Assembly (NCBI RefSeq): GCF_947491795.1
Contig: NZ_CANLKW010000001.1
Span: 682,001-746,000, forward strand
Direction: 5' to 3'
Length of the DNA: 64,000 bases
From: an uncultured Roseobacter sp.
Lineage (GTDB): Bacteria; Pseudomonadota; Alphaproteobacteria; Rhodobacterales; Rhodobacteraceae
Shown here in pieces: positions 35,072 to 43,957 of the stretch. Numbering within the stretch: the stretch's first letter is position 1; every line of letters starts with the position of its first letter. Below the pieces are notes generated by a model. The model had not been told where the DNA came from. It saw nothing but the letters and a program-made list of their open reading frames with translations, and searched no databases. The translations under genes and the position numbers were made by a program.

Positions 35072-35914
35072 GTGGGCACCATCGACAATCTGCCCCCCCT
35101 GCGCGAGGTGATCCGCACCCACGATCTGCAGGCGCGAAAATCCATGGGGCAGAACTTTCTGCTGGATCTGAACCTGACCGCCAAGATTGCGCGCCAGGTC
35201 GGAGATCTGGGCGCATGTGACGTGCTGGAGATCGGCCCCGGACCGGGTGGGCTGACCCGTGGCCTGCTGGCCGAAGGCGCGCGCCGGGTGCTGGCCATTG
35301 AAAAGGACGCCCGATGCCTGCCGGCGCTCACGGAAATTTCCGACGCCTGGCCCGGGAAGCTGCAGGTTATCGAAGGCGACGCGCTGCAGACCGATCCGCT
35401 GGCCCACCTGACGCCCCCCATTCGCGTGGCCTCGAACCTGCCCTATAATGTGGGCACCGAACTGCTGGTCCGGTGGCTGACACCGCCCGAATGGCCCCCC
35501 TTTTGGCAAAGTCTGACACTGATGTTTCAGCGCGAGGTGGCCGAGCGCATCGTGGCGCAGCCTGGCAGCAAAACCTATGGCCGCCTGGCGATCCTGGCGC
35601 AGTGGCGGGCCGAAGCGCGCATTGTCATGCAGCTGCCGCCCGAAGCCTTTACGCCGCCGCCAAAAGTCTCGAGCAGCGTGGTGCATCTCAACGCCCTGCC
35701 CGCCCCCCGGTATGAGGCAGATGCTGCCGTCCTCTCCCGCGTTGTCGCGGCCGCATTCAATCAGCGCCGCAAGATGCTGCGCGCGGCCCTGAAAGGGATA
35801 GCCCCAGACATAGAGGACCGCCTGCTGGACGCAGGACTGAAACCGACAGACCGCGCCGAACAGGTCCCGCTGGAAGGGTTCTGTGCGCTGGCACGCGCGG
35901 TGGCCGCCAAATAA
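35072..35914 (+). CDS. rsmA: 16S rRNA dimethyladenosine transferase
   Basis: A 280-residue SAM-dependent methyltransferase (KsgA) that dimethylates two adjacent adenines near the 3' end of 16S rRNA. Motifs are [12 protein letters not shown], the SAM site [16 protein letters not shown] and the catalytic SNLPYNVGT. It starts with GTG at 35072, one base after the pdxA stop, and is the last gene of the envelope cluster. Confidence 0.95.
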   Translation: MGTIDNLPPLREVIRTHDLQARKSMGQNFLLDLNLTAKIARQVGDLGACDVLEIGPGPGGLTRGLLAEGARRVLAIEKDARCLPALTEISDAWPGKLQVIEGDALQTDPLAHLTPPIRVASNLPYNVGTELLVRWLTPPEWPPFWQSLTLMFQREVAERIVAQPGSKTYGRLAILAQWRAEARIVMQLPPEAFTPPPKVSSSVVHLNALPAPRYEADAAVLSRVVAAAFNQRRKMLRAALKGIAPDIEDRLLDAGLKPTDRAEQVPLEGFCALARAVAAK

Positions 35915-36007
35915 GGCGTCATGTGGGAAACACGGATCACGCGGCGCTGCCTGAAACCGTGGGTTTCAACGCATTAGTTTCCGCGTCGTCATTTCGTCAG
36001 ATGCAAC

Positions 36008-36033
36008 AAAACCCCGCGCACAGCACGGGGTTT
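36008..36033. terminator. Bidirectional terminator
   Basis: AAAACCCCG, a short GC-rich loop, CGGGGTTT. The stem has A and T runs on both sides and lies between rsmA and the convergent DUF4167 gene, so it can serve both, best on the minus strand (TTTTG). Confidence 0.7.
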
Positions 36034-36056
36034 CTCCAAAGCTTCAGAAAGTCCGT

Positions 36057-36614
36057 TTATTCAGCCGCTTCAGGGGCATCATCGCCGCCGCCTGAAGGCT
36101 GTTCCTGCGCGCTGTCGCTTTCGGGTTTCGGGCGCGGTTTGCGGCGCGGCGCACGTTTGGGGCGTGGTTTGCTTTCCGGCGTTTCAACCAGATTGCTCTC
36201 GCTGTCACCGGCATCTGAGCCACCATCACCCTGTGGTGCATCCGGCTGGTTGTGCTGGTTCTGTGCATCGCGCTCCTGACGCTCCGCACGCTCGCGGTCG
36301 CGTTCAGCCTGGCGTTCGCGGTTCTGGCGTTCCTGCTCCTCGCGGCGCGCTTCGATCTCGCGCTGCGCCTCGCTCAGCATGCGTGTGTAATGCTCCGCGT
36401 GCTGCTGGAAGTTTTCCGCCGCAACACGGTCATTGCTCAGCTGCGCATCGCGCGCGAGCTGATTGTATTTCTCGATGATCTGCTGCGGCGTACCGCGTAC
36501 CTTGCCCTCGGGGCCCGAACTGTCGAACACACGGTTGACGACGTTGCCGCCCTGATTGTTATTCGACCGGTTACGGTTGCTCTTTGAGCGGGACCGGGAT
36601 CTCGATGATTTCAT
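36057..36614 (-). CDS. DUF4167 domain protein
   Basis: A 185-residue highly charged protein. The conserved part is the N-terminal about 80 residues: an Arg/Ser/Asn-rich start, then RVFDSSGPEGKVRGTPQQIIEKYNQLARDAQLSNDRVAAENFQQHAEHYTRML, the DUF4167 core. The rest is an Arg/Glu coiled coil (RREEQERQNRERQAERDRE) and a Pro/Lys tail, probably disordered. It is typical of alphaproteobacteria and often precedes prmC and prfA, as here. Function is unknown; RNA or ribosome association is a guess from its charge. Confidence 0.9.
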   Translation of the reverse strand: MKSSRSRSRSKSNRNRSNNNQGGNVVNRVFDSSGPEGKVRGTPQQIIEKYNQLARDAQLSNDRVAAENFQQHAEHYTRMLSEAQREIEARREEQERQNRERQAERDRERAERQERDAQNQHNQPDAPQGDGGSDAGDSESNLVETPESKPRPKRAPRRKPRPKPESDSAQEQPSGGGDDAPEAAE

Positions 36615-36840
36615 GAAGCTGTCTCAGCCTTCGTGCTGTTAATCGTTGGTCCGGTTGCGCGCTGCGCGCCATTGTCAGAACCGGGAAGCGATATGTTGGG
36701 CATAATGCCGCGCGGGACCATGTAAGAAGCATATCCACCGCTGCAACGTCCAAGGAATAAGCACGGCTTACTCCCTGCCGCAAGGGGTAAACCGGCATTT
36801 TAACCATAATGTGCGGAATTTCGTATCATTTCCGGCGGTT

Positions 36841-37674
36841 TCACCCGGGTTTGGCCGCCGACACAACCCGGTCATGTCCTCCCAGATCGGGGAGAATCGC
36901 AACCTCCCCCCATCCCTGATCGCGAAAGATGCCAGCAACCGCAGGCCCCTGTTTCCATCCCGTCTCCACCAGCACACGGCCCCGGGCATTCAGGTACTGC
37001 GGCGCCTCAGCGGCAACAAGGCGGTAGACACTCAGCCCGTCGCCCTCATCTGTGAGCGCCATGCGCGGCTCATGTTCGCGCAGTTCGGGCTGGATATCCG
37101 CCATTTCAGCTGCGGCCAGATAAGGCGGATTGCACACGATCAGATCATAGCGCCCCTCGACGCGCCCGAACCAGTCCGACTGCAGCACATCGGCCCGGTC
37201 CGCCACACCGTGGCGCACCAGATTGGCACTGGCCTGCAGACAGGCGGCCTCACTCAGGTCCACGCCGACGCCGGTTGCATCTGTGCGTTCCGCCAGCAGC
37301 GTCGTCAGGATACAGCCCGACCCCGTCCCCAGATCCAGAAGGCTGGCAAAGGGCTGTGCCAGCGCAGCCTCGATCAGACTTTCCGTTTCCGGGCGCGGAT
37401 CAAGCACATCCCGGCTGATGGCAAAGCTCCGTCCGTAGAACTCGCGCGCGCCGATCAGCTGCGAGACCGGCACACGTACGGCCCGAAGCGCCACAAGATG
37501 CTCATATCTTTCTGCAATATCGGGCGCGATGTCTTCGGGTGCAATCAGGGTAACACGTGCGGCATCCACTTCCGCCGCATGCGCCAGCAGCACCCGCGCA
37601 TCCCGCGCGGGATCCGGCACGCCGGCGGCACGCAGACGCGCCATGGCCGCCACCATCGCCTCTGCTGCCGTCAC
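36841..37674 (-). CDS. prmC: Release factor glutamine methyltransferase
   Basis: A 277-residue SAM-dependent enzyme (HemK) that methylates the Gln of the GGQ motif in release factors. SAM motif [16 protein letters not shown] and the catalytic NPPY in [12 protein letters not shown] are present, with the usual N-terminal helical domain. Its start overlaps the prfA stop by four bases, so enzyme and substrate are co-translated. Confidence 0.95.
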   Translation of the reverse strand: MTAAEAMVAAMARLRAAGVPDPARDARVLLAHAAEVDAARVTLIAPEDIAPDIAERYEHLVALRAVRVPVSQLIGAREFYGRSFAISRDVLDPRPETESLIEAALAQPFASLLDLGTGSGCILTTLLAERTDATGVGVDLSEAACLQASANLVRHGVADRADVLQSDWFGRVEGRYDLIVCNPPYLAAAEMADIQPELREHEPRMALTDEGDGLSVYRLVAAEAPQYLNARGRVLVETGWKQGPAVAGIFRDQGWGEVAILPDLGGHDRVVSAAKPG

Positions 37675-38726
37675 GTGCCCATGTCCGCCAGCAGCCGCGC
37701 CTGGGTGTCCGCAGTAAGCGCGTCGATAATCTCATCCAGATCGCCCTGCATCACCGCGTCCAGCCGGTAGAGCGTCAGATTGATGCGGTGATCGGTCATG
37801 CGCCCCTGGGGGAAGTTATACGTCCGGATCCTCTCTGATCTGTCACCGGAGCCGACCTGTGCGGCGCGGTCGGCCGAACGCTCACTGTCGGCCCGGCTGC
37901 GTTCCAGATCATAAAGCCGCGCTCTTAGAACCTGCAGGGCCTTGTCCCTGTTCCGGTGCTGGGATTTTTCGGAACTCGTCACAACGATGCCCGTCGGCAG
38001 GTGCGTGATCCGCACCGCAGAATCGGTTGTGTTCACATGCTGGCCCCCCGCGCCGGACGACCGCATCGTATCAATCCGCAGATCGCCCGGTGCAATCTGA
38101 ATGTCCACCTCCTCTGCCTCGGGCAGCACCGCCACCGTGGCCGCAGAGGTATGAATGCGCCCGCCGCTCTCTGTGCTGGGCACCCGCTGAACCCGGTGCA
38201 CGCCACTTTCAAATTTCAGCCGGCCGAACACGGCCTGACCGCGGATATGGGCAACCATTTCACGCACACCGCCCAGCTCCGTTTCCTGCATCTCGATGAC
38301 GTCAAAGGCCCAGCCCCTCGCTTCGGCGTATCGCTGATACATTCGCATCAGATCGCCCGCGAAGAGGGCTGCCTCATCCCCACCGGTGCCCGGCCGGATT
38401 TCCAGCATCGCCGCCTTTGCATCGGCCCGGTCCCGGGGCAGCAACGACAACTGCAGCGCCGCCTCCGCCTCAGGCACCGCGGCCTTCAGGCGCGACAGCT
38501 CCTCGGCGGCCAGCTCCGCCATATCCGGGTCTGCCATCATCTCGGCAGCCTCCGCCAGACCGGTCTGCAACTGCCTGTAGGCTTCAATCTGCTCCACAAC
38601 GGGGCGCAGTTCTGCATATTCCCGCGCCAGATCCGCAATTTCCGCACCGGTGGTTCCATCCGCCATTGCCGCTTCCAGATACTGAAAACGGGCGGTGATC
38701 TGTGCAAGGCGGTCCATCGGGATCAT
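37671..38726 (-). CDS. prfA: Peptide chain release factor 1
   Basis: A 351-residue release factor that reads UAA and UAG. The catalytic GGQ is in [20 protein letters not shown]. The RF1 recognition region ([23 protein letters not shown], holding the PxT-type tripeptide) is present. I chose the ATG at 38726 ([10 protein letters not shown]), which fits relatives; an ATG at 38744 would add six residues. It is the first gene of prfA-prmC. Confidence 0.95.
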   Translation of the reverse strand: MIPMDRLAQITARFQYLEAAMADGTTGAEIADLAREYAELRPVVEQIEAYRQLQTGLAEAAEMMADPDMAELAAEELSRLKAAVPEAEAALQLSLLPRDRADAKAAMLEIRPGTGGDEAALFAGDLMRMYQRYAEARGWAFDVIEMQETELGGVREMVAHIRGQAVFGRLKFESGVHRVQRVPSTESGGRIHTSAATVAVLPEAEEVDIQIAPGDLRIDTMRSSGAGGQHVNTTDSAVRITHLPTGIVVTSSEKSQHRNRDKALQVLRARLYDLERSRADSERSADRAAQVGSGDRSERIRTYNFPQGRMTDHRINLTLYRLDAVMQGDLDEIIDALTADTQARLLADMGT

Positions 38727-38788
38727 CGCACTGCAATCCGACATTGAAAGGCATTGGTCAAGTCATCTGCACATGCTAGATTACGCGC

Positions 38789-39076
38789 ATGAAACGGCTT
38801 TTGTGCATGATGATCTGTGCCGGCCTGCCGGCGGGCGCTGACGTCACCTATCCCGGTGGCAAAACGGTGGACTGCTATTGCACCGACCGGTCCGGCGCCC
38901 GGATCGAACTGGGCGAAACGATCTGCCTGCAGGTCGATGGGCGCATGTTCATGGCGCAGTGCCAGATGTCGCTGAACGTGCCGATGTGGCGTGAAGTAGA
39001 ACAGGGCTGCCTGTCCTCATCGCTGCGCGGCGCTGATCACCCGCTCCAGTCGCGCGCGGTTTACCCCCAGATCTGA
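38789..39076 (+). CDS. Small exported Cys-containing protein
   Basis: A 95-residue protein with a short signal peptide (MKRLLCMMICAGLPAGA). Six Cys lie in or after it, including VDCYCTDRSGARIELGETICLQ and AQCQMSLN, so disulfides are likely. This pattern is common among small Rhodobacteraceae secreted proteins, but I cannot name a family. Its last 60 bases overlap the convergent DUF1499 gene, which is unusual and may mean that its true function tolerates a variable C-terminus. Confidence 0.65.
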   Translation: MKRLLCMMICAGLPAGADVTYPGGKTVDCYCTDRSGARIELGETICLQVDGRMFMAQCQMSLNVPMWREVEQGCLSSSLRGADHPLQSRAVYPQI

Positions 39077-39442
39077 AGCACCAAAACGCAGCCGCGCAAA
39101 CAACCGTATCTCGCCATCGCGCAGCTGGACGGTCGTCATATCCGGAAAGCCGAAAACGGCGGAGCGCGTCACATAGGTGATGTGTCCCGTCTGTACAGAT
39201 CCGTCCAGAACGCGGGTGCGCGGTACATCACGCAGAACCGCATCCATCCGCTGCAACATTTCCGCATCCCCCGGCACGACACGAACCGCGCCGCCGGCCA
39301 GATCCCTGTCCTGATCTGCCGCCACCGGCACATGCCATACCGCCGGATCAATGGGCGAAACGCGCACAAAGACCATAAATGCCACAAGCACTGCCAGACC
39401 GATCCAGAACACCATGCGCTTCACCCTTCCGGAAATACTCAT
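39017..39442 (-). CDS. DUF1499 domain protein
   Basis: A 141-residue protein anchored by one N-terminal membrane helix (MVFWIGLAVLVAFMVFV). The conserved tail is FGFPDMTTVQLRDGEIRLFARLRFGASDLGVNRARLERV, the DUF1499 core. I chose the ATG at 39442; a TTG at 39460 would add six residues. It is followed on the same strand by the ureohydrolase operon but is transcribed after it, 34 bases downstream of its end, so it may be part of that unit. Function unknown. Confidence 0.85.
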   Translation of the reverse strand: MSISGRVKRMVFWIGLAVLVAFMVFVRVSPIDPAVWHVPVAADQDRDLAGGAVRVVPGDAEMLQRMDAVLRDVPRTRVLDGSVQTGHITYVTRSAVFGFPDMTTVQLRDGEIRLFARLRFGASDLGVNRARLERVISAAQR

Positions 39443-39493
39443 ATCCTGCGCCAGCCCCAAAGAACGCCTGCCCGAAACGGCACGACTACCCCC

Positions 39494-40444
39494 TCAGCGA
39501 TACTTCACGCCGGGCAGCACACAAAGCAGCTCAAACAGAATATTTGCCCCTGTCAGCGCCGTGTTGCCCGAAGTGTCATAGGGCGGTGAGACCTCCACCA
39601 GATCGCAGCCCACAATGTTCAGCCCCTTGAAAGCCGCAATCAGCTCCATTGCCTGAGGTGTGGTCAGACCGCCGATTTCCGGCGTCCCGGTGCCGGGCGC
39701 ATAGGCCGGATCCAGACTGTCGATATCATAGGTAATATAGACAGGTGCCTCTGTCCCGATATCCCGGCGGATCTCGCCGCCCAGTGTGGACAGGCTGCGG
39801 TGCCACAGCTCGCGCGCCGGGAACTGCTGAAAGCCCCACCCCTGGGCCTCTTTGAAATCGTCCGCCGTATAGCCCGACCCGCGCAGACCGACCTGATAGG
39901 TTTTCTGCGGATCAATCAGCCCTTCCTCATAGGCACGGCGGAAAACCGTACCATGGGTTTCGCGCTCGCCGAACATGTCTTCGTTCACATCCGCATGCGC
40001 ATCAATATGGACCAGTGCCACAGGACCATAGCGTTTGTGCATTGCGCGCAGGATCGGCAGGGTGATCGAATGATCCCCCCCGATGGCCATGGGCATCACA
40101 TCATAATTCAGGATCGCGTCATAGCTGCTCTGAATGATCTTCAGGCTTTCTTTGAGCGAAAAGGTATTGATCGCCAGATCCCCGATATCGGCCACCTGAA
40201 GACTGTCAAAAGGGGCAGCCCCGGTACCCATGTTATAGGGCCGGATCATCGCACTTTCGGACCGTACCTCTTTGGGTCCGAAACGGGTGCCGGACCGCCA
40301 CGATGTCCCGATGTCCAGAGGAATACCCAGAACGGCCACATCAAGCCCTTTCAGGCCATTGACCATGGGCAGCCGCATAAAACTGCCCGGTCCGGAAAAA
40401 CGCGCCAGATCATTTCCGCTGATGGGTTGGTTTTTTTCCGCCAT
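39494..40444 (-). CDS. Ureohydrolase, guanidinobutyrase-like agmatinase
   Basis: A 316-residue Mn-dependent hydrolase that releases urea from a guanidino compound. Metal motifs are GGDHSITLPI, IDAHADVNED and DIDSLDPAYAPGTGTPE. The segments PLDIGTSWRSGTRFGPKEVRSESAMIRPYN and GAAPFDSLQVADIGDLAINTF closely resemble guanidinobutyrase (GbuA) as I recall it, so 4-guanidinobutanoate, giving 4-aminobutanoate, is a better guess than agmatine. Its ATG overlaps the stop of the preceding ureohydrolase by one base (TAATG). It is the third gene of the operon. Confidence 0.85.
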   Translation of the reverse strand: MAEKNQPISGNDLARFSGPGSFMRLPMVNGLKGLDVAVLGIPLDIGTSWRSGTRFGPKEVRSESAMIRPYNMGTGAAPFDSLQVADIGDLAINTFSLKESLKIIQSSYDAILNYDVMPMAIGGDHSITLPILRAMHKRYGPVALVHIDAHADVNEDMFGERETHGTVFRRAYEEGLIDPQKTYQVGLRGSGYTADDFKEAQGWGFQQFPARELWHRSLSTLGGEIRRDIGTEAPVYITYDIDSLDPAYAPGTGTPEIGGLTTPQAMELIAAFKGLNIVGCDLVEVSPPYDTSGNTALTGANILFELLCVLPGVKYR

Positions 40445-41412
40445 TATGCGCCTCCCCGCAGTTTCCAGCCCAGCAGGCAGAGCAGTTCCGTCGCCACATG
40501 TGCCCCTGCAATCGCTGTGGCCCCTGTCGTGTCAAAAGGCGGCGACACCTCTACAACATCACCGCCGACGATGTTGATTCCTGCCAGATCGCGCAGCATC
40601 GACGCGGCCTGCGCCGAGGTCAACCCGCCCCAGACCGGCGTGCCGGTGCCCGGCGCATAGGCCGGATCCAGCGCGTCGATGTCAAAGGTCAGATAGGTTG
40701 GCCTGTCGCCCAGCACCTCGCGGATACGGGCCACAGTGGCCACCGGCCCCTGCTCATGCACTTCGCGCGCATCGATCACCGTCACGCCCAGCGTGTCCTC
40801 GTTTGTGGTCCGGATGCCGACCTGCACAGAGGTGGCGGGATCAACGATGCCGGATTTCACGGCTTTGTAAAACATCGTGCCGTGATCCACGCGGTCCATA
40901 TCGTCATCCGGCCAGGTGTCCGTATGGGCATCGAACTGCAACAGGCTGATGGGGCCGTATTTCTCCGCATAGGCTTTCAGGATCGGAAAGGTGATGTAGT
41001 GATCTCCGCCCAGCACAACCGTCGGCACATCCTGGGCCAGAATTCCGCGGATATGCTCTGTCAGGGCCCCGGGGAACGCAGGGACATTGGCATAGTCAAA
41101 GGCCAGATCGCCATAGTCCGCGATGGCAAACTCCTGCATCACATCAAAGGGCCAGCCATAGGGTGCATCAGGTGCCTGCAATGCGGATGCCTCACGGATG
41201 GCGCGCGGGCCAAGGCGTGTGCCGGTCCGGTTCGTCACCGCCTGATCAAACGGAACGCCCGTAACGGCAATATCCACACCTGTCAGATCCTTGGTGTATT
41301 TCCGGCGCAGAAAGGATGTTGCGCCGGCAAAGGTCAGCTCGAAACTGTTGCCCTTCAGGTCGTCGCGTGTGAACGCGTGATCGATCTGGTTCTTTGCGTC
41401 TTCCAGTGCCAT
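40444..41412 (-). CDS. Second ureohydrolase, agmatinase family
   Basis: A 322-residue member of the same family, clearly diverged from its neighbour. Metal motifs are GGDHYITFPI (Tyr in place of the usual Ser), FDAHTDTWPDDD and DIDALDPAYAPGTGTPVWGG. The N-terminus (ELTFAGATSFLRRKYTKDLTGVDIAVTGVPFDQAVTNRTGTRLGPRAIREAS) differs from agmatinases and arginases I know. The start at 41412 lies four bases after the upstream gene. Substrate is unknown, perhaps another guanidino acid or guanidine itself. Pairing of two distinct ureohydrolases suggests hetero-oligomer or consecutive substrates. Confidence 0.85.
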   Translation of the reverse strand: MALEDAKNQIDHAFTRDDLKGNSFELTFAGATSFLRRKYTKDLTGVDIAVTGVPFDQAVTNRTGTRLGPRAIREASALQAPDAPYGWPFDVMQEFAIADYGDLAFDYANVPAFPGALTEHIRGILAQDVPTVVLGGDHYITFPILKAYAEKYGPISLLQFDAHTDTWPDDDMDRVDHGTMFYKAVKSGIVDPATSVQVGIRTTNEDTLGVTVIDAREVHEQGPVATVARIREVLGDRPTYLTFDIDALDPAYAPGTGTPVWGGLTSAQAASMLRDLAGINIVGGDVVEVSPPFDTTGATAIAGAHVATELLCLLGWKLRGGA

Positions 41413-41416
41413 GTCT

Positions 41417-42586
41417 TCAGGATCCGGCCACCGGTTGCGCGCGCTCGACGATGCGCGCAAAGAAAGAAGCTCCCACCGGCCCGATCTCGTCGTTGAAGTT
41501 ATACTGCGGGTGGTGGCACATCGGCCCCACGCCCTGGCCCAGGAAGAGATAAGCCCCCGGTCGCGCCTCCAGCATATAGGCGAAATCCTCGGCCCCCATC
41601 ACCGGCGTGACATTGCTGTCCACCGCGTCCTCTCCTGCAATTTCGCCGGCCACTTCGGCTGCGAAAGCGGCGTTGTCGGGCCGGTTGATCGTTGGGGGAT
41701 ACCCAAACTTGAAATCCAGTTCGGCCGTAACCCCAAAAGAGGCTGCCTGTCCGGTCATGATCTCGTCGATCCGCCTGACCGCCATGGCCTGCACCTCCTT
41801 GCTGAAGGTCCGCACGGTGCCGTTGATCCTGCATGTTTCGGGGATCACGTTGTGGGCCGTTCCGGAATGGATCTGTGTGACCGATATCACCAGCTGTTCC
41901 ATCGGATCGGTGTTGCGGCTGACAATGCTCTGCAGCGCCTGAACCATGGCGCAGCCGGCGACAACCGGATCAACACAGGCATGTGGCCGGGCAGCATGCC
42001 CCCCGACACCCGAAAGCGTGATCGAGAATTCATCCGCCGCCGCCATGATCGGTCCCGGATTGAGCGAGAAAGTGCCCGCTTCGTTCACCGGGCTGTTGTG
42101 AAGGGCATAGACCTGACCGATGTCGAACCGGTCCATAACCCCTTCCTGAACCATCGCCTCGCCGCCCCCCGTATCCTCCTCGTCAGGCTGAAAAATCAGC
42201 GCAACGCGGCCCGAGAATTTGCGCGTTTCTGCCAGATACTTGGCCGCCCCCAGCAACATCGCCGTGTGCCCGTCATGGCCGCAGGCGTGCATTTTCCCCG
42301 GATGGGTCGAGGCGTATTCCAGTGGGGCGGTTTCCTCCATCGGCAGTGCGTCCATGTCCGCGCGCAGACCGATTGTCGGCCCCTCGCCCTGCCCGTTGAT
42401 GATCGCCACGATGCCGGTTGTCGCAAAGCCTTCGTGGATTTCATCCACACCGAATTCGCGCAGCCGTTCCGCCACGAATGCCGCCGTCTTATGGCACTCG
42501 CGTCCCAGCTCGGGGATGGTGTGCAGGTGCTGCCGCCAGGCGGTGATCTCTTCCTTCATGGCAGCAATTCGGTTTACGACGGGCAT
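41417..42586 (-). CDS. M20 family amidohydrolase
   Basis: A 389-residue metal-dependent peptidase/amidohydrolase of the hippurate hydrolase and N-acyl-amino-acid amidohydrolase type. Motifs are GLRADMDALPMEE, HACGHDGHTAMLLGAAKYL, FQPDEEDTGGGEAM and a lid domain (SGVGGHAARPHACVDPV). It cleaves N-acyl amino acids in the cytoplasm. It is the first gene of a three-gene unit with two ureohydrolases, so the acyl compound may carry a guanidino group. It is divergent from mazG across 63 bases. Confidence 0.9.
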   Translation of the reverse strand: MPVVNRIAAMKEEITAWRQHLHTIPELGRECHKTAAFVAERLREFGVDEIHEGFATTGIVAIINGQGEGPTIGLRADMDALPMEETAPLEYASTHPGKMHACGHDGHTAMLLGAAKYLAETRKFSGRVALIFQPDEEDTGGGEAMVQEGVMDRFDIGQVYALHNSPVNEAGTFSLNPGPIMAAADEFSITLSGVGGHAARPHACVDPVVAGCAMVQALQSIVSRNTDPMEQLVISVTQIHSGTAHNVIPETCRINGTVRTFSKEVQAMAVRRIDEIMTGQAASFGVTAELDFKFGYPPTINRPDNAAFAAEVAGEIAGEDAVDSNVTPVMGAEDFAYMLEARPGAYLFLGQGVGPMCHHPQYNFNDEIGPVGASFFARIVERAQPVAGS

Positions 42587-42649
42587 GGGGTAGACTCCTC
42601 AGGGAAAAATCAGTCAGGTGCATCAGACACCGAAGAGGCGCGCGCTGCA

Positions 42650-43465
42650 ATGGCAGAAGACCTGATCAATGACACCAATGCGGGAATCGAACGTCTGCTG
42701 GAAATAATGAGGCGACTGCGCGACCCGGTCAGCGGATGCCCCTGGGATATCGAGCAGGACTTCGACAGTATCGCACCCTATACGATCGAGGAGGCCTATG
42801 AGGTCGCCGATGCGATTGAGCGGCGCGACTGGCCGGAGCTGGAGGGCGAGCTGGGCGATCTGCTGCTTCAGACCGTTTATCACACCGCGATGGGCGAAGA
42901 GGCCGGGCATTTCAGCTTTCAGAGCGTTGTCCGGGCGATTTCGGACAAGATGGTCGCGCGGCATCCGCATGTTTTTGGCGAGGAAAACCGGGACAAAAGC
43001 GCCGATCAGCAGACGGCAGACTGGGAAAAAATCAAGGCCGCCGAACGCGCGGGCAAGGCGCAGCAGGGAACGCTGGACGGTGTCGCTGTCGGGCTGCCCG
43101 CCCTGTTGCGCGCACTGAAGCTGCAGAAACGCGCGGCCAGGGTCGGATTTGACTGGCCTTCAACCGATGAGGTGATCGACAAGATCACCGAAGAGGCCGC
43201 GGAACTGGTGGAAGCGCGCGACACGCTGACCCAGGCCGAGATTGAGGAAGAATTCGGTGATCTGCTGTTTGTAATGGCTAATCTGGGCCGGCACCTTGGC
43301 CTTGACCCGGAAGCCGCACTGCGCGCCGCCAACGCCAAATTCACCCGCCGTTTCGAGGCTGTGGAGGCAAAACTGGCAGAGAGGGGCAAACGCCCCGCAG
43401 ACAGCACGCTGGAAGAGATGGATGCTCTCTGGGATCAGGTCAAAGCCGAAGCGCGTACACTCTAG
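42650..43465 (+). CDS. mazG: Nucleoside triphosphate pyrophosphohydrolase
   Basis: A 271-residue MazG with the duplicated EEAYEVADAIE helix (residues about 43-55) and second EEAAELVEARD segment, and metal-binding ELEGELGDLLLQ and EEEFGDLLFVMANLGRHL. It cleaves non-canonical or excess NTPs to NMP and pyrophosphate. The ATG at 42650 fits relatives; the frame is open far upstream, but that part is antisense to the M20 gene. Its stop shares CTAG with the convergent next gene. Confidence 0.93.
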   Translation: MAEDLINDTNAGIERLLEIMRRLRDPVSGCPWDIEQDFDSIAPYTIEEAYEVADAIERRDWPELEGELGDLLLQTVYHTAMGEEAGHFSFQSVVRAISDKMVARHPHVFGEENRDKSADQQTADWEKIKAAERAGKAQQGTLDGVAVGLPALLRALKLQKRAARVGFDWPSTDEVIDKITEEAAELVEARDTLTQAEIEEEFGDLLFVMANLGRHLGLDPEAALRAANAKFTRRFEAVEAKLAERGKRPADSTLEEMDALWDQVKAEARTL

Positions 43466-43872
43466 CGCTCCGTTACTTTCACACCGAGAGCGACAAGCTG
43501 CGCAATAAACGGGCCTCTGGGCGGTATATCGCCGCTGAAAACACGGATCACATCGCCCGAACGCATGTGAACTTCCATGTCAGTGCTGTCGCTCCATTCG
43601 ATGAATTCGATGTGGTGAATGTCGCTCAGCGCCACTTCACGCGGACGCTGCCAGGGTGACAGAATCAGCGTCTGCCGTGTCAGTCGAATTCCGCTGACGG
43701 GGTTACGGATCAACTCCTGCAGGATCATCGCCGCCGCAGGTAACCAGATTGCCCAGATGTACCAGGGCGCATCCTTGGTCGCAGCGACGGTCATCGCCAG
43801 CACCATCATGATGCCAGCGCTCCAGACGATCGCGCGCCTTCCCTGCAAACGATATGCGTAAACGTCTTCCAT
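43462..43872 (-). CDS. Small membrane protein with PH-like tail
   Basis: A 136-residue protein with two hydrophobic helices (AIVWSAGIMMVLAMTVAAT and WYIWAIWLPAAAMILQELI). A soluble tail (LTRQTLILSPWQRPREVALSDIHHIEFIEWSDSTDMEVHMRSGD) looks like a bacterial PH-type fold. No family named. It shares a CTAG stop with convergent mazG. Confidence 0.7.
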   Translation of the reverse strand: MEDVYAYRLQGRRAIVWSAGIMMVLAMTVAATKDAPWYIWAIWLPAAAMILQELIRNPVSGIRLTRQTLILSPWQRPREVALSDIHHIEFIEWSDSTDMEVHMRSGDVIRVFSGDIPPRGPFIAQLVALGVKVTER

Positions 43873-43957
43873 GATTCCGGTTTGCCAGCAGAATACGGCG
43901 CCGTTTTGACCTTTTTGTGTACTGGACTCTCGTCCATCACAGCTTCAGAAAGTGCGC

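Noticed and set aside
41411..42649. A long open frame reaching upstream of mazG, which would make a 684-residue protein
   Set aside because: The first 413 codons are antisense to the well-supported M20 amidohydrolase gene and encode nothing recognisable; mazG starts at 42650.
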